Assembly: GCA_029940175.1 (NCBI GenBank)
Contig: JAOZRM010000179.1
Coordinates: 1 to 6,331, forward strand
DNA: 6,331 nucleotides
Reading direction: 5' to 3'
DNA from: Candidatus Sabulitectum sp.
Lineage (GTDB): Bacteria; Fermentibacterota; Fermentibacteria; Fermentibacterales; JCC-6
How positions within the stretch are numbered: the first letter of the stretch is position 1; each line of letters begins with the position of its first letter. Below, in pieces: positions 1-6,142 of the stretch. The position numbers and the translations under genes are program-made. Under the pieces are notes generated by a model. It saw only the letters and a list, made by a program, of their open reading frames with translations, was not told the DNA's origin and did not search any database.

Positions 1-1
1 T

Positions 2-148
2 GATTATCCTGTAACTTCTTATCCCGTCCAACGCGGAGGCTGCTGGTACATTCAGGCAGAGTATTCTCGGTCCGCTTCAAGGTATTATTCCAATGCAGCC
101 AGCGAGTGGAATACTATTGGATTTCGTTTAGTGAGATCAGCAAAATAA
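2..148 (+). CDS. C-terminal end of a SUMF1/formylglycine-generating-enzyme-like domain protein (5' truncated by window edge)
   Basis: An open frame enters from the left edge and ends at TAA (146-148), giving 48 residues. It contains RGGCW (residues 11-15), spaced arginines (23 and 27) and a terminal N-x-IGFRLV. This RGG-S/C-W ... GFR pattern closes the FGE-sulfatase (SUMF1) domain. In genuine formylglycine-generating enzymes two catalytic cysteines (the CYRYRC segment) lie between RGG and GFR. Here the equivalent stretch is AEYSRSASR with no cysteine, so sulfatase activation is unlikely. Many bacterial SUMF1-domain proteins are non-catalytic, C-lectin-fold modules on secreted or signalling proteins. 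The rest of the protein is outside the window, so its overall function and location are unknown. It converges on trxB and may share the hairpin at 255-279 as a terminator. No ORF of interest is visible in the 139 nt between this stop and trxB. Confidence 0.75.
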   Translation, partial: DYPVTSYPVQRGGCWYIQAEYSRSASRYYSNAASEWNTIGFRLVRSAK

Positions 149-254
149 TTTCAATATGCAGACTGACTGTTTCCTGGCGACGTTACAATCCATTCGGGCA
201 GCAGATCCAGTACAATCAGTTTCCGCTATGCAAGTCAATATCTGTTATTTATGG

Positions 255-279
255 GCTCCCCCGGTTTAACCGGGGGAGC
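255..279. terminator. GC-rich perfect hairpin between convergent genes, probable terminator
   Basis: GCTCCCCCGGTT and AACCGGGGGAGC are exact reverse complements around a single central T, so a stem of about 11 bp with a 3-nt loop can form. It starts 8 nt past the trxB stop codon (minus strand) and about 106 nt past the stop of the plus-strand gene, which fits a terminator serving trxB and perhaps both genes. The run of T after the stem is weak on both strands (minus: CCATAAATAAC; plus: TATTGATTTC), so it may work mainly as a 3'-end-stabilising hairpin or a less efficient terminator. Confidence 0.7.
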
Positions 280-287
280 TATTGATT

Positions 288-1220
288 TCACTGTTTGTTC
301 ATCTGCTGAAGGAAATCAATTGCAGACAGTGCGGCAACGGTGCCGTCTGCCACAGAAGTGGTGATCTGCCTGTAGCGTTTCTCCCGCAGGTCACCTGCAG
401 CAAATACACCAGGTACATTGGTCTTCATAAGCTGATCAGTTAATACCTCACCGCGGTCATTCATATCTATTATGTCTTGGAAGATTCCGGTGTTAGGCAC
501 ATATCCTATGAAAATAAAACAACCGGTAGCTGGTATCTCTGTCTTTGCACCTGTGGTTTTAGAAGCCACAATTACCTTCTCAAGGTGCTCATTACCGGTG
601 AAGTCAACAATGTCCTGAGCCATCAGGAAGTGAATCTTTTCATTCTTTCTTGCTTCTTCAACTATCCAGGGTTGGGCCTGAAAGTGATCAAACTCATGAA
701 CAATGGTAACTTTTGAGGCATATTTAGTGAGACCGACCGCTTCTTCAAGTGCAGAGTTTCCCCCTCCAATGGCAACTACTTCTTTGTCTGTGAAGAAATC
801 ACCATCGCAGGTGGCGCAGTAAGAGATTCCAATACCCTTGTACTTGTGTTCGCTTTTCATACCAAGCTCTCTTGGTACACCGCCTGTTGCCAGGATAACT
901 GCTCCGGCGTGGAATGTTCCCTCATCTTCCACCTCAACGGATTTCAGTTCACCTGACAGGTTGATGCCAAGAACAGGAGATTGAGTCAGTACTTTGCAGC
1001 CGAAAGACTTTGCCTGGCGAAGCATTGTCTGGGAGATGTTCCATCCTGAAGTTGTCTCTACTCCTGGGTAGTTGGCTACAGTATATGACATGACCATCTG
1101 GCCACCTGCTGTACCTGAATCTACAATAAGAACACTAAGTCTGGCACGGGAAAGATAGATACCTGCGGTAAGTCCGGCAGGTCCGGCACCAAGTACGATC
1201 ACATCGTATTTCTTATTCAT
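288..1220 (-). CDS. trxB: Thioredoxin reductase (TrxB-like flavoprotein), atypical pyridine-nucleotide site
   Basis: A 310-residue FAD protein of low-molecular-weight thioredoxin reductase size. The FAD-binding GAGPAG is at residues 11-16, the redox-active disulfide CATC at 135-138 followed by DG, the second dinucleotide fold GGGNSA at 152-157, and the C-terminal FAD motif begins at GD (276-277) and includes RQ (284-285) and DG (292-293). It would reduce the thioredoxin-like protein encoded just upstream. An oddity: where NADPH-dependent TrxB has HRRxxxR, this protein reads HEFDHFQ (175-181), so both arginines that hold the NADPH 2'-phosphate are missing and a glutamate follows the strand. 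NADH or another donor is therefore possible (inference). The start ATG has an AAGGA site 6 nt upstream (1227-1231). It lies 24 nt after the thioredoxin-like gene in the same operon. The family call is secure; the electron donor is not. Confidence 0.93.
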   Translation of the reverse strand: MNKKYDVIVLGAGPAGLTAGIYLSRARLSVLIVDSGTAGGQMVMSYTVANYPGVETTSGWNISQTMLRQAKSFGCKVLTQSPVLGINLSGELKSVEVEDEGTFHAGAVILATGGVPRELGMKSEHKYKGIGISYCATCDGDFFTDKEVVAIGGGNSALEEAVGLTKYASKVTIVHEFDHFQAQPWIVEEARKNEKIHFLMAQDIVDFTGNEHLEKVIVASKTTGAKTEIPATGCFIFIGYVPNTGIFQDIIDMNDRGEVLTDQLMKTNVPGVFAAGDLREKRYRQITTSVADGTVAALSAIDFLQQMNKQ

Positions 1221-1244
1221 GGTTTTTCCTTCCGGATAGCTGTG

Positions 1245-1586
1245 CTACACAAACTCCCGGTCAAGAATTTCCTTTACCTGCTTTTTGCTCTGAATACTGG
1301 TTGTGGCAGCAGCGACTTTTCCGCCCTTGAAATAGACAGTGAAAGGAAGTCCATTGAATCTGCTGCATTCAGGAAGAGATCTGATGTTGTGTCCAGCAGG
1401 TCCATCAAAATCCATATCACGGAAAACAACATTCTCATAGTTGTCTTTTACTGAATCCATAATATCGTAAACAGGCAGGCACATAGGCCCCATTCGACCA
1501 CAGCATATCATCACATTCTCATTGCTTTCGATAATATCCTTGAAGTCTGCGTCGGTTTCCACATGCTGTAAACTGGTTCTTAACAT
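1245..1586 (-). CDS. Atypical thioredoxin-fold protein without a CxxC motif
   Basis: A 113-residue protein of thioredoxin length and layout: N-terminal helix region, a beta strand NVMICCG (24-30), a helix PVYDIMDSV (38-46), a second strand NVVFRDMDFD (52-61), the cis-proline segment GLPFTVYFKGGK (79-90) and a C-terminal helix ending KEILDREF. The usual WCGPC is replaced by CCGRMGPMC (28-36): the GP is kept, but the flanking catalytic cysteines are methionines, and the available cysteines are C28, C29, C36 and C74. A C29-C36 or C36-C74 pair might serve instead (inference). No signal peptide is evident, so it is probably cytoplasmic. The gene directly precedes trxB, implying that it is the reductase's partner. 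The start ATG has AAAGGAG 8 nt upstream (1595-1601) and lies about 40 nt inside the predicted transcript. Fold confidence is high; the redox mechanism is open. Confidence 0.85.
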   Translation of the reverse strand: MLRTSLQHVETDADFKDIIESNENVMICCGRMGPMCLPVYDIMDSVKDNYENVVFRDMDFDGPAGHNIRSLPECSRFNGLPFTVYFKGGKVAAATTSIQSKKQVKEILDREFV

Positions 1587-1633
1587 TTCCTCATCTCCTT
1601 TAACAGTACGTTTTGCTCTAGATTGACAAAAGT

Positions 1634-1661
1634 ATCATATGACAAAAAAGTCAAATGTCAA
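1634..1661 (-). promoter_or_regulatory. Sigma-70-type promoter for the thioredoxin-trxB operon
   Basis: Read on the minus strand, TTGACA (1661-1656) is followed after 16 nt by TATGAT (1639-1634), a perfect -35 and a 5/6 match to TATAAT, in an AT-rich stretch. The predicted start of transcription, near 1627, leaves a leader of about 40 nt before the thioredoxin ATG. The position, between the terminator of the upstream operon and the first gene of this one, supports independent transcription. Not experimentally shown. Confidence 0.65.
1636..1657. promoter_or_regulatory. Candidate operator: imperfect palindrome spanning the promoter spacer
   Basis: CATATGAC - AAAAAA - GTCAAATG, with 7 of 8 positions complementary between the arms. 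It occupies the spacer and touches both the -35 and -10 boxes, the usual place for a repressor site. Further TGACA/TGTCA half-sites flank it (TTGACA at 1623-1628; TGTCAA at 1656-1661). No regulator gene is in the window, so the binding protein is unknown; part of the symmetry comes from the -35 sequence itself. Confidence 0.35.
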
Positions 1662-1765
1662 GTTTCACAATTGAGTATTTGTGATTGATTCAGGTGCAGC
1701 GACTTTCTTTCCAGATGCGATGCATTCAATTCCACACTGCTGCTTGATGTATTGAAAAAGGAAAT

Positions 1766-1787
1766 CCCCCCGGATCACACCGGGGGG
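1766..1787 (-). terminator. Hairpin terminator of the oxidoreductase operon
   Basis: CCCCCCGG and CCGGGGGG form a perfect 8-bp GC stem around the loop ATCACA (plus-strand reading). It begins 16 nt after the stop codon of the last operon gene. On the minus strand the stem is followed by ATTTCCTTTTTC, an interrupted T-tract consistent with intrinsic termination. From here to the thioredoxin promoter I see no convincing gene. Confidence 0.8.
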
Positions 1788-1803
1788 AAAGAAGGAAGGT
1801 GTA

Positions 1804-3789
1804 TCAACCTCCGTGTTTTTTCACCAGCTCAATAACGTCCGGGAAGTCCATTCCCAGTTCCTTCAGCTTGGCTGCGGTAGGAACTCCGTCATTGGTCCAG
1901 CCACGACGCTTGTAAACCGCATCGAGGAGCTTTTCGTACCTGTCCCCGCGGTACTTGCGCATTGCTGCAACTTTTTCCGTTGTGGACATGTTCTCCGGGT
2001 TGATACCTGTGTCGTCCTTGAGCTGTGTGTCGTAACGCTCAACACGGCTCTCGTACTCGTGATTGGTCACAGGACCTGCAGAACGGTAAGGAATCTCGTC
2101 GTGTGCTCTTCTGCCGAATCCCATTTTCAGGTTAAATACACGCTGGAAGTTGTAAACCCTTTCACTCATGATGATCAGGCTTTCCATGGTCTGTGGTCTT
2201 CCTGTAACTCCCTCAAAGAGCTCACAGTACCCCTGAACATGGCCTGGAACTTTGGCAGGCTCGCTTGTTTCTGCGTTGTCTGCAGGTTCTACGTCGTTCC
2301 ATGGAAGTTTGCAGAGGCCACAAAGACCGAACCACGTACGCCACATGGGGAAGTAGTGAAGGGCCTCGGCTTTGTCTTCGAAGGTTGGGATCTGCTTGTT
2401 CACCATATCCATGAAGATCAGCCAGGCCTCATCGTGCTGGGCACCCTTCAGGGCTATACCGTAACCGCCCTGCTGTGCAAGAGATTCCTTTGTGACATAC
2501 TCGGAGTATTCCATGCCCTTTGATTCCATGCCTATATCCTGCATGAAGGCCGGATCCGCACCGAAGTTTTCCACGAAATATTTCTTCATGTAGCGGATAC
2601 CCTTACCTGAAATAAGGCCGAATCCCTCACCTCGGCCCATCTGGTGAAGAAGCTCAAGAGCTGCCTCCCAGTTGCCGAACCGGAGATCCAGTCCGCCTGT
2701 TTTCTCCAGGTCAAGGACTCCTGCCTCAAAACATTCCATTACAAAAGCTGTGCCTGTGGCGTAACTGATGGTGTCAAGGCCGTAAGTATCGCAATAGAAG
2801 TTGTATTCAATGGGGAAGTGGGGGTTGAATATTCCCATGTTGGATGAACCGCCAACTGTTTCATACTCCGGTCCGTCTACAAGTACTTTCTCACCTTTGT
2901 ATGGACCTGTCTTCAGTTGAAAGCCTTCGGCAGCCTTGGCACATGCCATAGAGCAGCCAAGGTAGCAACCATCCGGTACACCCTGTGTGATGTACTTGTC
3001 AATGAAAACCTTGCTCTCAATGTACTTTGTATCCGGATGTGAACCATACTGGTAGTTGTTAACAGGCAGCAGGTCGTAGGCATCCATGATCTCTGTGAGG
3101 TGAGCGGTACCGATGGCTCTCATGTTGCACTGCTCGGTATCCATGAGGATCATTTCTTTTGTTACCCGCATACCCGCTTTACGGATCATCAGCTGATCAT
3201 GCGGCCGGTTGGGATCTTTTGTCATGGTTATGGCACCTGTAGGGCAGATGTCTGCGCAGGCAGCACAGCCGATGCAGTGGGTCTGCAACTGATCGAATGG
3301 CATCATCACAGATCTGTCCTCACCGCGGTTGGCGAAGTTGATGATGTTCTCCCATATGCCCTGACCGCAAATTCTTGTGCAGAGGCCACAGAGAATGCAG
3401 GCGTTGGGGTTGAAATCCACATTGGGATGATCAAAGCCCGGATGCTCCACTCCGTGGAACTTTGCCATGTCCTGAATTATTTTTACTTCAGGCCATCTGG
3501 CAATCATCATGGTAAGGATGTTCTTTCTGTTGCTGAGCACTCTTTCGTTCTTTGTCTCAACAGTACAGTCTTTTCTTACTGGATAATTGCAACTGGTTAC
3601 AAGCTTTGATTTCCTGCCCTCATTAACCTCCACTGTGCAGAGGCGGCATGCGCCATAGGGCTCTACAAGCTCGCTGTGACACAAAGTAGGAATGTGGATA
3701 TTCAGTTTTAATGCAGCCTCCAGGATGGTTGTTTCCGGGGCAACCTGAACTTCACTACCGTCTATTTTTACGGTGATCATGTCAGCCAT
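1804..3789 (-). CDS. Fusion protein: NuoG/HydA-like Fe-S module joined to the C-terminal catalytic domains of an AOR-superfamily tungsten oxidoreductase
   Basis: 661 residues. Residues 4-80 are a plant-type [2Fe-2S] domain (C37, C48, C51, C67). Two ferredoxin CxxCxxCxxxC motifs follow (C131/134/137/141 and C172/175/178/182). From about 205 it matches AOR domains 2-3: CYLGCSMAC (275-283), GPEYET (306-311), pterin motif DTYGLD (334-339), GKGIR (395-399), KGAQHDEAW (448-456), a second cysteine site FGLCGLCK (487-494), and the C-terminal RRGW (628-631). The AOR N-terminal domain is absent; a separate gene at the start of the operon supplies one. The predicted role is the active-site and electron-relay subunit of an NAD(H)-linked W/Mo enzyme acting on an aldehyde, acid or acyl-CoA substrate; no membrane segment is evident. 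The first ATG overlaps the previous stop (TAATG) and has GGAGGTG 5 nt upstream (3795-3801), which supports it over M4. BamB-like aromatic acyl-CoA reductase relatives are an alternative to aldehyde oxidation. Confidence 0.88.
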   Translation of the reverse strand: MADMITVKIDGSEVQVAPETTILEAALKLNIHIPTLCHSELVEPYGACRLCTVEVNEGRKSKLVTSCNYPVRKDCTVETKNERVLSNRKNILTMMIARWPEVKIIQDMAKFHGVEHPGFDHPNVDFNPNACILCGLCTRICGQGIWENIINFANRGEDRSVMMPFDQLQTHCIGCAACADICPTGAITMTKDPNRPHDQLMIRKAGMRVTKEMILMDTEQCNMRAIGTAHLTEIMDAYDLLPVNNYQYGSHPDTKYIESKVFIDKYITQGVPDGCYLGCSMACAKAAEGFQLKTGPYKGEKVLVDGPEYETVGGSSNMGIFNPHFPIEYNFYCDTYGLDTISYATGTAFVMECFEAGVLDLEKTGGLDLRFGNWEAALELLHQMGRGEGFGLISGKGIRYMKKYFVENFGADPAFMQDIGMESKGMEYSEYVTKESLAQQGGYGIALKGAQHDEAWLIFMDMVNKQIPTFEDKAEALHYFPMWRTWFGLCGLCKLPWNDVEPADNAETSEPAKVPGHVQGYCELFEGVTGRPQTMESLIIMSERVYNFQRVFNLKMGFGRRAHDEIPYRSAGPVTNHEYESRVERYDTQLKDDTGINPENMSTTEKVAAMRKYRGDRYEKLLDAVYKRRGWTNDGVPTAAKLKELGMDFPDVIELVKKHGG

Positions 3790-5657
3790 TATTTCACCTC
3801 CACGGCGCCGAAGTTGCAGACGTCATAGCAAACTCCGCATTTGATACATTTTTCCTGATCGATAACGTGTACTTCTTTGCGGGATCCGGTAATGGCATCC
3901 ACTGGGCATTTTATTGCACAGAGTGTGCAGCCGGTACAGTTTCCAGGGTCAATTGTGTATTTGATCAGAGCGTGACACTTGCCTGCAGGGCAGACATGGT
4001 CTTTGATGTGAGCTTCATATTCATCTCGGAAGTATCTGATGGTGCTGATAACAGAGTTGGGAGCATCCTTGCCAAGAGCACAGAGACAACTGTCGTTCAT
4101 TGTTGAGCCGTAGCTCTCAAGAAGCTCGATGTCTCCTTCTTTTCCCTTGCCTTCTGTTATTCTTCCAAGTATCTGTCCCAGGGCAACAAGACCCTCACGG
4201 CAGGGGGTGCACTTGCCGCAGCTCTCGCCTTTCAGGAAGTCTACGAAGTATTTGGCGATCTGAACCATACATGTGTTCTCGTCCATTACTACCATACCGC
4301 CTGAACCCATCATGGAGCCCTCAGCGGTAAGACTGTCGAAGTCAACTGGCAGGTCAAGCTTTTCTGCAGGAATTACTCCACCGGAAGGTCCTCCAGTCTG
4401 AATGCCCTTGAAGGCTTTTCCACCGGGTATTCCGCCGCCAATGTCGTAAATTATCTCTCTCAGGGTGATACCCATGGGTACTTCAACCAGACCAATGTTC
4501 ATAATGTCACCGACTACACTGAAAACCTTTGTTCCAGAGCATCCTCCCCATGGATTTTCAGACACATCACCTGTGCCTATAGCGGCAAACCATTCGGCGC
4601 CTTTTTCCATGATAAGAGAGACATTGGCCCATGTCTCAACATTGTTAAGAACTGTTGGTCCATCTTTGTACCCTTTTTCAACCGAGCGTACATACTTCGC
4701 TCTGGGTTCACCTGGAAGCCCGGCCATGGAGGCCATCAGCGCACTGGATTCTCCACAAACGAATGCTCCGGCACCTCTGTGAACAACTATATCGAAATTG
4801 AAGTTTGTTCCAAGGATGCCTTTGCCCAGAAGCCCTTTCTCACGGGCCTGTTCCAGAGCTACTTCAAGCCTGTGCATAGCAAGAGGGTATTCCTTGCGCA
4901 TGTAGATGAAGCCTTCTTCCGCACCTATCGCATAAGCTCCAGCCATCATACCTTCAATGACGGAGTGCGGATCAGCCTCAACTATGGAGCGGTCCATGAA
5001 AGCACCGGGATCTCCCTCGTCTGCATTACAGACAACAACAGGTTTTCTATCTGCTTTTTCTGCGGCTTCAACACAGCTCTGCCATTTGACTCCTGCCGGG
5101 AATCCCCCTCCTCCGCGGCCACGAAGACCACTTCGGATAAGAGTTTTCACGGTTTCTTCAGGTGTGCTTCCAGTGAGTGTCTTGTGGATAGCCTGGTACC
5201 CGCCCAACCTGATGTAATCCTCAATGGATTCCGGGTTAAGCATGCCCCGGTGACGGAGCGCAAGAAGCTTCTGCTTGCCGAAGAAAGGGATGTCATCCAT
5301 TCTGGGAATGGCAACACCGTCCAGGTTGTAAAGAAGTCTTTCAACAGGTGTGCCACCTTCAAGATGATTGTCTATTACCTCACCAAGGTCTTCTGCAGTG
5401 AGTTTCTGGTAAAAGATGCCTTCCGGCTGGACAACCATGATTGGTCCCTGGGCACAGAAACCGTTGCATCCAGTGGGAACAACAAGATACTTTCTCTCCA
5501 GTCCTCTTTTTAAGAGCTCCTCTTTCAGAGCATCTATAAGGGGCAGAGCCTTGTTGGCAACGCATGCAGTACCTGCACAAACCATAAGGGCAGACTTGTA
5601 AGAATCATACTCTTTTCCGGCTGACTGCTGTATGGATTTAAGTTCATTGATGTTCAT
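3789..5657 (-). CDS. NuoF/HydB-like NAD(H)- and FMN-binding flavoprotein with additional Fe-S domains
   Basis: 622 residues from the chosen ATG. In order: a thioredoxin-like [2Fe-2S] domain (C27, C32, C64, C68); the 51-kDa FMN/NAD core with GRGGGGFPAG (180-189) and NADEGDPGAF (211-220); the SLBB-type region; the [4Fe-4S] site SCGKCTPC (C480, C483, C486, probably with C526); and a C-terminal 2x[4Fe-4S] ferredoxin domain (C574/577/580/584, C604/607/610/614). This is the layout of HydB/HndC in NAD(P)-linked and bifurcating hydrogenases and longer than plain complex I NuoF. It should exchange electrons between NAD(H), the AOR fusion and possibly ferredoxin. No quinone or membrane subunit is seen, so it is probably soluble and not complex I. 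An upstream in-frame ATG at 5687 would overlap nuoE by 29 nt; 5657 is preferred because AAGGAGG sits 6 nt before it. One departure: CGESSAL (301-307) replaces CGEETAL. Confidence 0.92.
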   Translation of the reverse strand: MNINELKSIQQSAGKEYDSYKSALMVCAGTACVANKALPLIDALKEELLKRGLERKYLVVPTGCNGFCAQGPIMVVQPEGIFYQKLTAEDLGEVIDNHLEGGTPVERLLYNLDGVAIPRMDDIPFFGKQKLLALRHRGMLNPESIEDYIRLGGYQAIHKTLTGSTPEETVKTLIRSGLRGRGGGGFPAGVKWQSCVEAAEKADRKPVVVCNADEGDPGAFMDRSIVEADPHSVIEGMMAGAYAIGAEEGFIYMRKEYPLAMHRLEVALEQAREKGLLGKGILGTNFNFDIVVHRGAGAFVCGESSALMASMAGLPGEPRAKYVRSVEKGYKDGPTVLNNVETWANVSLIMEKGAEWFAAIGTGDVSENPWGGCSGTKVFSVVGDIMNIGLVEVPMGITLREIIYDIGGGIPGGKAFKGIQTGGPSGGVIPAEKLDLPVDFDSLTAEGSMMGSGGMVVMDENTCMVQIAKYFVDFLKGESCGKCTPCREGLVALGQILGRITEGKGKEGDIELLESYGSTMNDSCLCALGKDAPNSVISTIRYFRDEYEAHIKDHVCPAGKCHALIKYTIDPGNCTGCTLCAIKCPVDAITGSRKEVHVIDQEKCIKCGVCYDVCNFGAVEVK

Positions 5658-5658
5658 G

Positions 5659-6141
5659 TCAGCCCTCCTTACTGTACTTTTTAACAATATCTGCTACCAT
5701 TGACGGAGTTACTCCACCGATGACATCCTCGCCTACAACCACCACAGGGGCCAGACCGCAGGCACCAACACAGCGGACCTCAGAGAGAGTGAAGTGCTTG
5801 TCCGGTGTGGTTTCACCGCTCTTGATCTTCAGCTCCCGTTCGAAAGCTGCCAGCACATCAGGGGCTCCCTTTACATAACAGGCAGTTCCAGTGCAGATCT
5901 GTATTTCTCTTTCACCCTTCTGCTCAAGGCTGAATGCCTTGTAGAAGGTGATGATGTGGAAGAGGGTTCCCCGGGGCTTCCCGGTTCTTTCAGCTACAGT
6001 ATTCAGGGCATCAACTGGAATACACCTGTACCCATCCTGAATATCCTGGAACATTTCTATGACGAAGTCAGGATCAGCATTCCATTTGTCGATAATAATA
6101 TCAACGGGGTTTTTGCATCCGCAATCACAGTCGCAGGACAT
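5659..6141 (-). CDS. NuoE/HydC-like thioredoxin-fold [2Fe-2S] subunit with N-terminal cysteine ladder
   Basis: 160 residues, normal for the 24-kDa NuoE family. The helical N-terminal half holds the family-typical TLFHIITFYKAF (59-70), and the [2Fe-2S] ligands are CTGTAC (C83, C88) and CVGAC (C124, C128), followed by GLAPVVVV. It partners NuoF-type flavoproteins in complex I, [FeFe]-hydrogenases and formate dehydrogenases, and here presumably the gene that follows after 1 nt. Unusual is the extreme N-terminus, MSCDCDCGCK, with cysteines at 3, 5, 7 and 9 that the family does not need. Start choice: ATG at 6141 has GGGGGTG 6 nt upstream and follows the previous stop by 1 nt. Longer in-frame starts (6156, 6243) would run over the upstream AOR-domain gene and lack a good ribosome site. 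Its role in the complex is inferred from the operon. Confidence 0.92.
   Translation of the reverse strand: MSCDCDCGCKNPVDIIIDKWNADPDFVIEMFQDIQDGYRCIPVDALNTVAERTGKPRGTLFHIITFYKAFSLEQKGEREIQICTGTACYVKGAPDVLAAFERELKIKSGETTPDKHFTLSEVRCVGACGLAPVVVVGEDVIGGVTPSMVADIVKKYSKEG
5664..5670 (-). promoter_or_regulatory. Shine-Dalgarno site fixing the NuoF-like start
   Basis: AAGGAGG on the minus strand, 6 nt before the ATG at 5657 and inside the last codons of the NuoE-like gene. It argues for the 622-residue product rather than one starting at the earlier ATG (5687), and suggests translational coupling of the two genes. Confidence 0.8.
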
Positions 6142-6142
6142 A

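Noticed and set aside
149..254. Possible promoter or small gene between the SUMF1-like gene and the hairpin.
   Set aside because: TTGACT on the minus strand has no credible -10 at proper spacing, and no frame with a start and ribosome site stands out.
1665..1778. A minus-strand frame of 37 codons from GTG to TGA containing CGIEC followed by ASGKKVAAPE, which looks mildly coding-like.
   Set aside because: Its only start lies inside the terminator stem, it has no ribosome site and overlaps no known family that I recognise. It could be a gene remnant, but the evidence is too weak to annotate.
1813..2523. Long plus-strand open frame (236 codons) opposite the AOR fusion gene.
   Set aside because: It is antisense to a protein with clear AOR motifs, has no recognisable domain of its own, and is a shadow of codon bias on the true strand.
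4779..5513. Long plus-strand open frame (244 codons) opposite the NuoF-like gene.
   Set aside because: It runs antisense across the FMN/NAD-binding core, shows no family motif, and is best explained as a shadow frame.
5658..5687. Ten extra N-terminal residues for the NuoF-like protein from an upstream in-frame ATG.
   Set aside because: The extension overlaps the end of the NuoE-like gene, while the ATG at 5657 has a strong AAGGAGG at ideal spacing.
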